Below, piece after piece: positions 26,358-38,399 of a stretch of DNA of 64,000 nt. Made by a program: the position numbers and the translations under genes. A model generated the notes under the pieces. It ran no database searches. It was not told the origin of the DNA and saw nothing but the letters and a program-made list of their open reading frames with translations. This DNA comes from Antedon bifida (taxonomy: Eukaryota; Echinodermata; Crinoidea; Comatulida; Antedonidae). The DNA lies in assembly GCA_963402885.1 (NCBI GenBank), contig OY727097.1, forward strand, positions 8,060,001 to 8,124,000, read 5' to 3'. Every line of letters begins with the position of its first letter. Position 1 is the stretch's first letter.

Positions 26358-27224
26358 TATTTTCGTGAGAATTTAAATTATCTTACTCCTTTCGCGAGCC
26401 AATGACTTCAACTATCGTTATCCCGAATGATCATGGCCTAGTCACTCACGAGGAGTGTGAAGGATACCATCTTGTCCATCCACAGGATCATACATTTCGA
26501 CAAGCTAGTTGCAAAAAGTTGCATGGTCTTGGTTTTCTGAAGTTTGTCAAATGGAAAACATTTCTTGCAACACCCTTAGTTTTCCAGTTACTTGTGCATA
26601 GTAGTCGGACTCATTGTATTTCATGGATTATGTTCTTCATACGCACGAATTACTCGTTCAAGCATCGATGACTCCTCTCGATTAACTCTCGTCTGCATTT
26701 GTTACTGAACATCAAAAATATAAAAATCATATCACGAGGCAGAAGTAAGTCTAAAAGAAGGCGAACATGTCAAAGAAAGCTTTTAGGATTCTAGCGTTCT
26801 CTTCGAATTTATAATATAGTTGTTGGTTTAATTCTACAATGCGAAAAGATACATGACATGAAACGTAACATGAATTGACATTAAGATGTATGTTTGTGCA
26901 TTGTTCTTCAATGTTATTGTTTGTTTGTTTGTAATATTTATTTCTATCCATAAAATACACAATACAATACATTATAGTTTGAAATTAACAAAATCATACA
27001 AAAACTAAATAATTATACAGTTATGGAATAGCAGAGGATAACCCTTTAAGCTGGGAAGTTTGTTTCAGAAGGGGTCCTTTTAGTTGATTGAACGATTGAA
27101 ATATAATCATTTATTATAGATATATATAATAGTGTTTTTTGTACCATTTTTTAATGAAAATTGCTTCCAAAACACCAAGCTATCGAAATTATATTGATTT
27201 GGATTTTTAAACAAGATTGTGGAC

Positions 27225-27400
27225 GCCTTTTTAGCCGCGTACAACGCGACTCTACAGCTCACTATGTCGGTAGGTTGGTCGGATGGTCGGTCGGTTGGTT
27301 GGATGGTCGGTCGGTTGGTCGGTCGGTTGGTCGGATGGTCGGTCGGTAAACACTAAACTCTTTTGAGCACGCCACTGCAGCCATGTATATGTCCTTGTTC
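27225..27400. repeat. dispersed repeat with expanded GGTC/GGTT microsatellite
   Basis: Flanks ACTCTACAGCTCACTATG and CACTGCAGCCATGTA enclose about 80 bp of alternating GGTC, GGTT and GGAT tetranucleotides (27267-27347). The same flanks recur at 28355-28480 around a much shorter tract, so the tetranucleotide array has expanded here. Confidence 0.75.
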
Positions 27401-28354
27401 ATACAACATAGTTCTTGAAATAATTTAATGTTGATTCTGGTATTGATACGAGTGAATTTTCTTTTTGTTGATCCAATAAATCGAAGAGTATTGACTTGTA
27501 AAAACAACATTCTACTTAAAAAACAATGGAACGTTTGAAAAACGTTGTAATAAGTTGTAATTCGTACTTTTTGATTTATTGGATCAACAACAATAAATGT
27601 CTTTCATCTAAACAACATAGATAATAATAATAATTATAATGATGATAACATTATAAACAGCGAGCTTCAAACCTATTCATAATCACTGTCTACTGAGATA
27701 AATTATTAAGAACATGACATACATTATAATAGTTTACAATTGAGAAACAAAAACCATTGAGTTAAGATCCATTATGATATATGAATGGAAATCTATACGA
27801 ATAAATACATAATATCGACAAAGGGTTCTTATAATATAATTAAGAATAACTTAAAAGAAAACTAAAGTACAAGAGTGAGAAACGCATGGAAAAGATAAGA
27901 GAGTAAATATACTGTATTTTTAAATATTTCAAGAAATAAGAAACACGAAAAACAATGTTTAAAAAACCCAAAAATATATCATACGTTACGTTTGATAAAC
28001 ATTAAGTTCATGATGTAATACTTTTAAACTTAAAAAATGTGAAATTCTTTGCTGCTCTTGGTATACACTTAAATTCGGAGTGGCCAATTAATAATAGGAA
28101 ACAATTACCAACTATTACGCACACTTGGGATTACCAACAAGACGTGGGTTAGTAAAAAAATCTGGTAGGAAAAGACATTTCGGCATATCTAAAGATATAT
28201 GATCATAACAAAGAAAGCAAAAGAATATAAATAATTTACAAATTTTTGTTAAACTTGACGACGAATACATGCAAAAATATACTAAACAATGTAGTTAAAT
28301 ACATGAATACACAGGTGTTCTTAATAATATACATAGTGAAGAACCATCAATTGT

Positions 28355-28480
28355 TAGTCGCGTGCAAACGCAACTCTACAGCTCACTATGTTGGTCGGTT
28401 GGTCGGTAAACGCTAACTCAAATTTGTGCTCGCGACTGCAGCCATGTAGGCCTATACGGCCTTGTTTCTCTTGGCTTGGC
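28355..28480. repeat. dispersed repeat with short GGTC/GGTT tract
   Basis: Second copy of the repeat at 27225-27400 with the same flanking words (CTCTACAGCTCACTATG and ACTGCAGCCATGTA). The tetranucleotide tract is only about 20 bp here. Confidence 0.7.
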
Positions 28481-30390
28481 TGTGTGCCTCCGACGCTCGT
28501 TGGGTTGTTTGTAGATTGTTTTTATTTGAAATTGTTTGTAATTGATATAAAGGAATTTTATAAAAAAAATAAATAAATCCTCAATCCAGCTATTGTGGCT
28601 GCTACGGACTTTTATTTGCCTTTGAATGGTTTTGATGAATTCAATTGAAATAATACCGAGATATATAGTTCAGATCCATTTGAATCTATTCATATACTAC
28701 AGTTCTAATAGTATAGTAATTGCATCCAACATTTTCCTAAAACGATCAATATTACTAAGTCGCATATAACTTGCATTCAATCTACATCAAACCAATGAAC
28801 AGCTTTTAGTCTTAAATGTCATTTCAAGACGTTATGTTAAAGATTCAGAAAATGATGTATATGCATAAGGCACCAGATGCAAATAATTCCATTAGGAATG
28901 AACTGTAACCAACCATGGAATTTATCGTTCAATGCCTACGGTAAACTATCACCTTAAAAATCGATGAACAGTTTACAAATCATCTGGGAATAGCGGCTGA
29001 GTGTAATTGATAAATCCTAATTCATCCCAGATCTCCACTTCCATATTGATTCTTCTCAATTGATGATTATTTTTCTAAAAGTAGCTCTGCTACTACTTTT
29101 AAAACTTCACAAACTTCACTAATATTAATAATTAACACTTTAGTATTATCCATTATGAATTGCAATTCAACGAAATACTGAAGCCAGAGGGCGCGCAATT
29201 TAACATATTGAAGATACAGGTAACTCGAGATTCAAGGAAAGCTTTTGGGAAGTCATTAAAATATGATGATTTTTTTTGGTTGAAAATGAATAAGCATGGT
29301 CTGTTGGATACATTTTTACAAAAATAAGTCAGAATGATAACTTGAAAATTGGAACGTTTACACGCAAAAATAGCAAGCAAATGTATATTCTTTCGTCACT
29401 TAAAAACCTATAGGCCTAATAAAAAACCATTATACCCATTCAAACATAAACTTCATAATATGTTTTGCAATTGGCCAATTCTAGGCTAATCACATATCGT
29501 CCCCTTGCAAAACAACAGTTCCAAATGGTACAAACGGAAATATTATATATATTTAAAAATACGTTTCAACCTTGTATTATTATCGAGTTTGACAAAGGTG
29601 TGGAAATAACTGCTGTGCCTTCAGAGCAATCTTGACATCAATAATATCGATATCGCTATTGAACGTAATGCAGACGACAGCTCAACCAGCCTATAAAGAA
29701 TTATTGTTAACTTTATTTATGAAGTTCTTAAGATATTTTATCCTTGTATTGTAAAATAGAAACATCTTGTGCTGGTGGTATTTCCAACAATATATACGAA
29801 TTGAAACGATCTGATCTAACATGCTAACGTAAACTAGAAAAACAGTATTATTTTTTTTACATCCCGAATATTAATCACTTCAAGTCGACATACCACGAGG
29901 GAAACATCTTTAAAATATAGCAATTAATGGATGGCATTTGAAACGCAATTACAATCGTACACGGGAAATATTTTGCGATTGATAATAATTGGTTGGTTCA
30001 AGAATTATCATTTAATACCAATCTACAAATATGAAATAACATAATGCTAATGCTAATAATAATAATAATAATAATAATACCAGTGTGCTATATTGATTTG
30101 ATGTTCGAATGTACATTGTCGATGTATACAGTATAACAAACCTTTTATATATATGAAAAATCAATATTGAATAAAAAAGGAGTATTTGAAAATTGTTCAT
30201 CGTAGCGTTTAAGTTTTGTTGTCATTTATGATGCGAGAACGGTATTCCCTACTCAATTGTATTCTTGAATAAATATCAAGGTGAAGATAATGGACGAATG
30301 AGTAATTTAGTGCCTAGTTAATGATATTGTCATATACACTTGTATATAGATGAAAATGAATTGCATTATATTATAATAGTAGTGCGTGAG

Positions 30391-30470
30391 TAGGTATCTT
30401 CGTAACGCGTCAATAGGTTACTACGTAACGCGTCAGTAGTTTCTTCGTAACGCGTCAATAGGTTTCTTTG
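30391..30470. repeat. 23-bp tandem repeat carrying ACGCGT
   Basis: Three full units and one degraded unit of TTCTTCGTAACGCGTCAATA type, each containing GTAACGCGTCA. The ACGCGT core is rare in this AT-rich region. Confidence 0.8.
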
Positions 30471-31921
30471 CAACACATTTTAAGCTCATAAACTAACGTA
30501 CTACATAATATCGGAATATACAGTAGTAATCATCTCAGTTTAATTGAAGGTTATTGGAATTGATCAAGATATTACAAAAGCATACGGGGAAAAAAACACG
30601 ATTACGCGATTCACACGACACGTTATGGCATGCAAAAAGCTAACATATTCTGCGTGTGTTCGTAACTCTGGGGAAAGAACATTTTTGTTTGTTTCTGAAA
30701 ACTTGTGCGTTCCAAAATGGTTAAATAATAACAAAATAAAATATCGATACGTACCAGTCTTCAGGGTAGAGTTACGAACTGACTCACAAAAAAGCGTGCT
30801 ACTTATTTCAAATGATAAAGGAATACGGACTGCTGCATCTCTTTAGCTTGTGGCGTTACGTAGCAGATATACACGTACAGTATGAATTGCGTTTGTCTAG
30901 ATCACTTGTTCGTGATGAGAATCATGCACTAAGTAAGCACATTATGAATAATTTAACGATTTTCAGCGTTTTATTACTTCATTGTGAATTCGTAATCAGT
31001 TTTTTTCATTGGATACATTATTTAATCGGGTTGTAATTATTACAAATGAGAAGGACATTTAACCACAATTAATGACGTAGGTATCATAGTTCACAGAGCG
31101 ACATCCTGATTTTACAGTTTGAAGTTTATATAATAAACATCATTTTACTGAATTTAGTAAATCTCAATAAAGCATAGCCTTTCAGCGTGATTTTAGAGAG
31201 AATCAGGAAGCTAATGTTGAGCTCACATCTCCATGCCATTATGAACATTAAAACAGAGTCGAGGTCAACTTTATAGTCCCACATTGAGAAAATGTAAAGA
31301 AAGAAAAAGCAGTAGATATGGAAGAAAGAAAAAAGAACATACGTTTTAGACAATGTAAACAACGGATGATTTAAATGTAAATACATAATCAAATTCTCAA
31401 AGTATTTTGTATAGATTTTGTAATAAAGTTCATCAGCATTTTTTGCTGTAAAATGTGACGTCATTCTACATGGAATGCACTGCTGTAAATTTGATGTTGC
31501 ACGTTTCCGCGAACGTGTAGTAGAAGAAAAACCTTTTGTTTACCAGAAAAACAGATATCTTTGTATCGGCAATACATGCGGTATATTCCTATTTCTTTAA
31601 AGTTCTTTTCTCATTCCATTCCATCTGACACAAACTTCAGAGCCAGTTACTTTTCCTTCGCTTGCACGTTTCCTTTTGAGATTAGCGCACACATCTGCAA
31701 ATTGTTTTTGTTAGCATCTCTGTTGTCAATTCGATGGCCTTACCCATTCTATTCCGCTTATATATTTCGTCTATATCTAACCTTTTTCCTATTTTAGTTA
31801 CGTATTGCCAAGCAGAAAGAAAGTGGTATCAACACTCTCAATTCAAGCTTCATGTTTCGCTCCTATTCTAATTGTATCTGTATGGCTGCCAAAGTCGCCA
31901 CTCATGCAATCATTTGCATTC

Positions 31922-32052
31922 TTAAGCTCGGTCTAAACTAGTTAAAAAAGTGTGACGTGCCCAAATATGGTAGTGATACGACATCATCATATCTATATAT
32001 GAGCACATCACAATCTTTTTGTCACATAAACTTTGATAGTGTAGACAGAGCA
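31922..32052. mobile_element. CArG-MITE copy d
   Basis: Left end AGCTCGGTCTAAACTAG, right end TTTGATAGTGTAGACAGAGC. Interior CCAAATATGG and GTAGTGATACGACATCAT match the family. Confidence 0.8.
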
Positions 32053-32220
32053 ACAGTGTAAAGTAGTGTCTCGTGACAGACGGGTTGTCTACATATTATT
32101 TGAAGGTTGATTTTTCCATTAAAATTCTTATTGTATATTTATTCATATTCCATGAAATCACATTGCCACTGCTATTTAACCATAAAGTGGTTTAAACAAA
32201 ATGTGTTAATAAAATCATAT

Positions 32221-32460
32221 ATTACTTTTGAATAACTCGAATGACTGTCAAGGAACACAACAACAGTCCTAATAATAATAATAATAATGAAATAATAATT
32301 ATATAATATTAGTAGACCTAACTAACAAGAACCCGTTGAGTTTATTACTTTTGAATAACTCGAATGACTGTCAAGGAACACAACAACAGTCCTAATAATA
32401 ATAATGAAATAATAATTATATAATATTAGTAGACCTAACTAACAAGAACCCGTTGAGTTT
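32221..32460. repeat. two-copy tandem duplication, about 120 bp
   Basis: Copy 1 (32221-32343) and copy 2 (32344-32460) are essentially identical over ATTACTTTTGAATAACTC to ACCCGTTGAGTTT. They differ in the number of AAT triplets (copy 2 is 6 bp shorter), which indicates a recent duplication. Confidence 0.9.
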
Positions 32461-33969
32461 GAAACGATGACAATCAATAAATCAATAAAGGATGCTCGGT
32501 GAAAATACATGTGCTTCACTGCACAGTTCAATTTTTATTTTATACATTAAAATTTGTAAACGTATATTACCTTTTATAGTATTAAAATAATACTGGTAGG
32601 CGAAATTTTATGAGCATTAAATGCTCTGTGTAGATGTGAAGACAAGGTTTATAGTACATATGCAAACAGAGCAAATCATATGCATAATTAAGATAGTCTT
32701 AATGTGTCTACAATTCTACAAAATAGAAATGCATACAAGATAACAAGAAGTCATTAAAGCTTTTCAGACGTTTTAGAACATAATTAAAATACAACCGCGT
32801 TCACAATATTGAGATACTCACATAACGCAGATTGGATGTGTAAATATTCTTTTTACGTTCCGTAGATGAAGTCAAATACAGTGTCTTCTATGTATATCCT
32901 ACTATTCACTACAGCAGAAACTCTTTAGTTTGTGGATTGTTCGATCAGTATATCAACGGTCTAACGACCGCTACACTGTAAAATAGATTTCTGAATTTTC
33001 GCAGCGACCTGGAGAATTTCTTAGCAAGATGATTGGTTAACGACAAACTGACGATCGATAGTTTAATAACGCGCTTCGTTGTCATGCTTGGAAATGATAA
33101 TATAAAAAAGGATCTTTCACTGAGACTCGCTGACGAATATATTTTATAAAATAAACAAGAATTGATACATACATATATATAAAATAAAAGAATTTACTAT
33201 CAATTAATAATATTAATTGTTTTATCTCATTAAAATCAATTTCTGATAAGTACAAGAATTAAAAATGAAGATCCGAATAAGCTAACCATGTGTCTTAGAT
33301 TTTCCAAAGCTATTAATGGCAAAACAAATAATCACTATGCTCTCGCTTTATGATTGTGATAGGAAATGCAAATATGAACAAACTTTGTCGTACTTCGTCG
33401 TAAACGGCTATGATAAAATATGATGAATAACTTACCTGGCGTGCTACAAGCACTGGAAAGAGTGAGAGATTGGAACCAAACATTACCAGTTGTAAAGTAC
33501 CACAAACTTGTATGTAATAATCCAATAAAGCGATGCTATTTTTTGTAAATTGATGACAAACATACTGCAGCGTGTTAAAAATATTCCATTGGCATGTTTC
33601 ACACTTTCTGTTGATTAATATAGTAAACAAAATGACCAGTCCAACATGACCCTAAAGCAAAAACACAGCAAACCCATACCTAAATATGGCGCGCAACATA
33701 CGACGTGTCTTGTCTAATTTAAATACAAGTGGTTTTTTAATACCAACAATGCATATTACAAGAAATTTGAAAACACACAACTATCAGGGATCCTGAAGAC
33801 AATGTGTCATTAAAATACTGTAACAAACCACATTGAATATAAAAAAGTGTGCACTTGACCAGAGGTACAACTTAGATTGCAAGTTGCAACTAATTTGACC
33901 AATCACAACAAGTGTTGAACGATTGGAATGTTCCATCGATAGCCGCCAAGCATTATACAAAGTAAAGTA

Positions 33970-34140
33970 GTATTTTCGCGCCGCGCCTCTAGGCAGCTAT
34001 ATTCCCAGAGGACATAATCATTAAGAAGCTTTTTATATCTATAGTTTTGGAATTTTGTAAACTCGACTAATTTATATAGGTCCATGCTGCTCGACCCAAA
34101 ATACGTCTGGGAAAGAGAGTCTATGAGTCTTATATAATTA
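33970..34140. repeat. dispersed repeat shared with 49995-50170
   Basis: TTTTCGCGCCGCGCCTCTAG then GCAGCTATATTC here, against TTTTCGCGCCACGCCTTTAG then GCAGTTATATTC at 49995-50170. Later both carry a CCCAAAA(T)AC, CTGGGA segment. The function is unknown; probably an old transposon. Confidence 0.5.
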
Positions 34141-34374
34141 AACTTAATTAGTAGGCTATACTGTTTTTTAAAAAAATGTTAAAAATCAGTACCGAAAGTA
34201 TAATACCAACTTTATATACCATTGATTGAATATTTTAATAGCTAAACGCGATTTACCGAATTTTCTCCTTACATTTACGTACATTTATATAGGCATATAG
34301 GCCGTGTTTCCACAGCCAAAAAAAAGAGTTAATTTTAAACCAAAGGTGCGCATGATCAGTCATTACCCAACAAC

Positions 34375-34940
34375 CAGATGCGTGAATCACAACAACAATT
34401 TGTCTTTCAGGACAAACCACTTTCATTAAATTTCTTCTCACAATGTTCACATGGCGCCTCTCCAGTGTGTATTCTCAAATTCCAACTTTGTTAAATATCG
34501 GCTCAGTTGCAATGTTCACATATTATGGTATCTCTCCTGGTGTATGAATCATTTTTTTTCTTCAAATGTCAACTGTGGTTAATTTTCTTGGTGTACTCCT
34601 GTCTGTACTCTTAAATGAGTTTTCAAATCCCCAAATTATTATTATTATTTCCACAATAATTTACATTCATATGGTGCCTCTCCTGTGTGTATTTTCAAAT
34701 GTGTTTTCAAATCCCCAGATTGTTTTAAACTTATTCCCACAATATTCACATTCTCTCCTGTGTGTGTTCTCAAATGCCAATTTCTTTAAATTTCTTCTCA
34801 CAATGTTCACATTCAAACGTGTCTTTCCTGTGTGTATACGCATATGTGTTTTGAAACTTCCACTTCGATTAAATTTCTTTCCACAATGTTCAAATTCATA
34901 TAGTGTCTATCCTGTGTGTTTTCTCATATAAAGTCCCACT
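34375..34940 (-). pseudogene. decayed C2H2 zinc-finger array
   Basis: Read on the minus strand, about seven successive 84-bp units still show finger and linker remnants (GAACATTGTGG, AAATTTAA, ACACACAGGAGAG) in shifting frames with stops and deletions. Some units lack a cysteine or have lost the linker. This is the same family as the intact genes ending at 38399 and 46017, and it represents a dead copy or the decayed 3' end of one. No start region like the intact genes' N-terminus is present. Confidence 0.8.
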
Positions 34941-35079
34941 TGTTTTAATCAAACAACAACACAACGTGTTCAAGGTCGTTAGATCTTTATTTTGCCTGCT
35001 CCCTTCCTGTAGCGGGCAGTATATCCAATGTTGTGTTGATCAGGTTATACAATTATTATTACGATATTATGACGAAATA

Positions 35080-36045
35080 ATAATAATGAACTTTATATCA
35101 CAATTCAATTGAGTTCATCACTTTGCCTCAGAAACGCCCAGTAAGAAATAGACTGACCAATCCATTATTGTATTACCTTGAGATACCATTAACCTCTCCC
35201 TCCTTTAGTGCTAATAGAATAAAAATCTATTACCCTTGGTATAATGGTACAACCCACCATTAAAAAAAAAAAATTAGTTTTATAGATCTAGAAAACTCCT
35301 TTCGGCCGAAAAGGACAAATTATGGCACAGTATATAGAACGCCACAGAGAGAATTATGTCCATTTAAACCAGAGGTACCAGTCGCGCAATGGGCAAAATA
35401 TATTTTTTTGCCATTTGTATAGATTTAAAGTCAAACTGTATTATATTCTTTTATTTTTACCGTCTGAATATGTTGGTCAAAAAAATGAATATTTATTTAA
35501 ATGTTTTTTAACATATCCCCAAAAAGATGCGTGTGCATTAATGTAAATATGTGTGTTGTTTTTTATGAATATATGTAAAATATAAGTCATAAGAATAAAA
35601 TGTTTTTGGCTGCATATAAAAAAAATTGTCAGAATCACACCAACAAATAGATAACTTTTTCATTTGTTAAAAATGATAGTTTTGCAATATAAGAGAAGTT
35701 TCATTTATAATTTCCAAATAAAATGTCCTAGGATGAGTTTTAACAAGGCTCATCAAACATTAGATACCTTATTACACACATAATATTTGAAACCGCCGCT
35801 AACGATAACCGGAAACATAATCTGAAATGATTTTTGTTGTCATTTTCGAGCGCATTTCGTCATAAAATCCGACGCTAAAGAGTTACTATGCGCTAAACAT
35901 GTAGACTTTCAATTAAATTATTATTATTACCATAATTAACAATTAAAGCGGTATATATTTAATACTGATTTAAAATCATCTGGTCAATTTCTTACTGGAC
36001 GTTTCTGGGGCAAAGTGATGAACTCAATTGTGATATAAACCTTTG
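35080..36045. mobile_element. long inverted-terminal element with small ORF
   Basis: About 70-bp inverted termini: the left holds ATATCACAATTCAATTGAG then TTCATCACTTTG, and the right holds CAAAGTGATGAACTCAATTG then TGATATAAA. The 75-codon plus ORF at 35322-35546 lies inside. The left terminus recurs at 40545-40620 and the ORF segment at 41360-41700, so a second copy was split and rearranged. It is probably a non-autonomous DNA transposon. Confidence 0.6.
35322..35549 (+). CDS. hypothetical 75-aa ORF, duplicated at 41455
   Basis: Product unrecognised. A plus-strand ORF starting MAQYIERHRENYVHLNQRYQ and ending KDACALM. The copy starting at about 41455 keeps the frame throughout, including an indel of exactly three bases (VGQKNE against VGHNE). 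By eye the copies differ at about five synonymous and five replacement codons. It has no signal peptide or known motif. It lies in a repeated element and could be an exon or transposon remnant; coding status is uncertain. Confidence 0.25.
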
Positions 36046-36660
36046 CCTTGGTCACTTACCCCAGTCTACAGATGATGTATAATACATATGGGAATATAAG
36101 GGCATACTGTATATTCTAACAATACAATTAAAACCCAAGGTTTGGGAGTTAGTTTTGTGATTTAATGCAAGATACTTGTGATTATGATTATAATAATATA
36201 TAATAAATCTTTATTTTAAAACGGAGGCTCGTTCACAACAAAATGTTCTTCCATGAGGCCTTATGAAAGAAATAAAACTACATCATCACAGTTTATCAAA
36301 CTGATGAACAAACAAGAAAATTATACATTGAAAAAGAAAAAAGTATATAAAATGTATATTAATGGATTAATAGATTTAAAGTTAGTAGATAAAATTAAAA
36401 CAGAAAAGCTAAACAACTATAAAACTCACTACAAAAAACAGGCTTAAATTAAGAAGAAATTAATCTTTTGAAATTGTTTAGGGAAAGAGCATTTTGTGTT
36501 TTAATATCAATTTCGTTCCATATTTTGGCTCCACGGTAAGAAAAACACATTATGTGTATGATTGTCAATGAACTTTATAACACCTAATTATTTGACAAAT
36601 ATGTGAAATTGGCAGGGAATGTCTAAAAATCTATATTGTATTGTAGTTAATTTAGAAGAA
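36040..36660. repeat. segment duplicated at 42640-43220
   Basis: Long near-identity with 42640-43220: shared words GGTCACTTAC then CCAGTCTACAGATGAT, AGTTTTGTGATTTAATGCAA, and GGCAGGGAATGTCTAAAAAT. The duplicated block lies 3' of each intact zinc-finger gene, which indicates duplication of gene plus flank. The ORF at 36253-36447 is broken in the other copy, so it is unlikely to be a gene. Confidence 0.85.
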
Positions 36661-37215
36661 ATTGCATTTTTGATTAAAGGTCAGTGACCTTTTGACCTCT
36701 AAAGATGTCAATAAATGCTGGATTTATTTTTAAAAAGTATATTACAATTAGGCAATCTATACACTACATACTGATAGCAAGAAAATGCAAATTTGTTTAA
36801 CTAAATTGTAAGTTATTCGCAAAAATGTTACCCCCTACCCCATAATTGTAAATTATTACAAATTACAAATTTCTTCATAATACACAGCATATTCATATTT
36901 TGTTAATCTTTAACTTCAATTTTCTTGTTTATTGGGTCTATATGTTCATGAAAACATCAGTTTGCATAACATCTATTGTATTTTTTTGCTAAAAATTGAA
37001 AATTATAAGTTAATATTAGAAAAAAATTCATTTTTATTAAAGTTCAATGACCTTCTGACCTGAACAATAATTGTTGGATTTACTTATATATATATTACAG
37101 TTAAGCAGTCTACACACTACATACTGATACCAAGGAAATGCAAATCTGTTCATTAAATCCCGAGTTATTAGCAAAAGTGTTACCCCCTACCCCAAAAGGG
37201 TGTTATATAATTCAA
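36653..37215. repeat. two-copy direct repeat with TGACCT half-sites
   Basis: Copies at about 36660-36850 and 37015-37200 share ACTACATACTGATA, AAATGCAAAT and GTTACCCCCTACCCC. The first contains AGGTCAGTGACCT followed by TTTGACCT; the second contains TGACCTTCTGACCT. This block is absent from the paralogous position beside the 28-finger gene. Confidence 0.75.
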
Positions 37216-37358
37216 AAAAATGACTACTAAGCTGTACAATTGGCATTGCTATCATGGATTTCTGAAAAGTAGACATATTAAGCTTTCCAAAAATGTATGG
37301 TAGCATTTGCCACCAATTTGATACTGCTTTTGCAAAAAAACTGGACCTGGCACATGGA

Positions 37359-38399
37359 CTATATGGTTAAATTTCTTCCCACATTATTCACATTCATATA
37401 TGGTGCCCCTCCTGTGTGTATTTTCAAATGCGATTTCAAATTCCCATTTGTTTTAAATTTTTTTCCACAATATTCACATTCATAAGGTGTTTCTCCTGTG
37501 TGTATTCTCAAATGCGTTTTAAAATGCCCATTTTGTTTAAATTTCTTCCCGCAATGTTCACATTCATATGGTGTCTCTCCTGTGTGTACTTTCAAGTGCT
37601 TTTTCAAACTCCCACTTCCTTTAAATTTCTTTCCACAATGTTCACATTCATATGGTGTCTCTTCTGTGTGTATTCTCAAATGTATGTTCAAATTCCCACT
37701 TCGGTTAAATTTCTTTCCACAATATTCACATTCATATGGTGTCTCTCCTGTGTGTATTCTCAAATGCGTTTTTAAACTCCCACTTCGGTTAAATTTCTTT
37801 CCACAATGTTCACATTCATATGGTGTCTCTCCTGTGTGTATTCTCAAATGCGTTTTCAAAATCCAACTCTGGTTAAATTTCTTTCCACAATGTTCACATT
37901 CATATGGTGTTTCTCCTGTGTGTATTCGCAAATGTCTTATCAAATTCCCACTGTGGTTAAATTTCTTTCCACAATGTTCACATTCATATGGTGCCTCTCC
38001 TGTGTGTATACGCAAATGTAGTTTCAAACCTCCACGTTCTCTGAATTTCTTTCCACAATGTTCACATTCATATGGTGTCTCTCCTGTGTGTATTCTCAAA
38101 TGCGTTTTCAAATTCCACTTTGTTTTAAATTTCTTTCCACAATGTTCACATTCACATGGTGCCTCTTCTGTGTTTATTCTCACATTCTTCCTACAATGTT
38201 CAGTTTGGTCTTCGTCTATATCTACATCACTCAGTTGTGTTTTAAAATCATCTTCATATAATGGTGTCTCCTGGTAGTGTTCACATTTTAACTTGTCTGT
38301 CCGTGTATGTATTCCTAAATGTACCTTCAAATCACTGAACTCAAATTCATCTCCACAATGTTCACATTTATATTTCATGTTGGTCGTTTGTTTAATCAT
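37359..38399 (-). CDS. C2H2 zinc-finger protein, 9 standard fingers
   Basis: 346-aa probable nuclear DNA-binding protein, apparently encoded by one coding exon. Residues 9-28 form a degenerate first finger (CEHCGDEFEFSDLKVHLGIH, one residue short between Cys and His). An acidic linker with [11 protein letters not shown] follows. Residues 82-333 hold nine 28-aa C2H2 units with TGETPYEC linkers. A tenth unit is lost: after APY a one-base insertion changes frame, and the original frame also has a stop. No KRAB, BTB or other partner domain is visible. The upstream ATG at 38399 lies in a palindromic insertion; the homologous start in the 28-finger gene corresponds to the ATG seven codons later (38376-38378). 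A possible acceptor and 5' UTR exon lie upstream (about 38465 and 38600-38860). Target and role unknown. Confidence 0.9.
   Translation of the reverse strand: MIKQTTNMKYKCEHCGDEFEFSDLKVHLGIHTRTDKLKCEHYQETPLYEDDFKTQLSDVDIDEDQTEHCRKNVRINTEEAPCECEHCGKKFKTKWNLKTHLRIHTGETPYECEHCGKKFRERGGLKLHLRIHTGEAPYECEHCGKKFNHSGNLIRHLRIHTGETPYECEHCGKKFNQSWILKTHLRIHTGETPYECEHCGKKFNRSGSLKTHLRIHTGETPYECEYCGKKFNRSGNLNIHLRIHTEETPYECEHCGKKFKGSGSLKKHLKVHTGETPYECEHCGKKFKQNGHFKTHLRIHTGETPYECEYCGKKFKTNGNLKSHLKIHTGGAPYMNVNNVGRNLTI

Larger units (their letters stand above)
24632..34374. other. intergenic, repeats only
   Basis: Nearly 10 kb without a recognisable exon. Apart from the individually listed repeats, it contains several A+T microsatellites (AAT runs near 30057 and 32272) and a small TTACGAAC/GTTCGTAA inverted pair near 30660 and 30775. 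Short ORFs here lack domains and codon structure. Promoter elements of the transporter gene are presumably near 24.7 kb but none is distinctive. Confidence 0.45.

Noticed and set aside
26402..26671. 89-codon plus ORF and a helical-looking minus peptide at 26580-26700
   Set aside because: Neither frame shows a domain, and the minus frame is interrupted repeatedly. Possibly an old transposase relic, but unsupported.
27161..27510. ORFs with SVGWLDGRSVGRSVG and PTDRPTDRP repeats
   Set aside because: Products of the GGTC/GGTT tetranucleotide microsatellite.
30012..30200. Minus ORF with a poly-leucine stretch
   Set aside because: Encoded by an AAT/ATT triplet microsatellite; no other evidence of coding.
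33313..33630. Minus ORF running into a perfect CAG/GTAAGT donor at about 33433
   Set aside because: Attractive as an exon, but it has no recognisable family, no convincing acceptor and no partner exons, so I do not call a gene.
36253..36447. 64-codon Lys-rich plus ORF
   Set aside because: The duplicated copy at about 42840-43030 is broken by stops and indels not in multiples of three, so there is no sign of selection.
37416..38277. Long plus-strand ORFs (up to 259 codons) rich in [10 protein letters not shown] repeats
   Set aside because: They are antisense shadows of the 84-bp zinc-finger units on the minus strand; the repeat period keeps the opposite frames open. The same applies to plus ORFs between 43396 and 45544.
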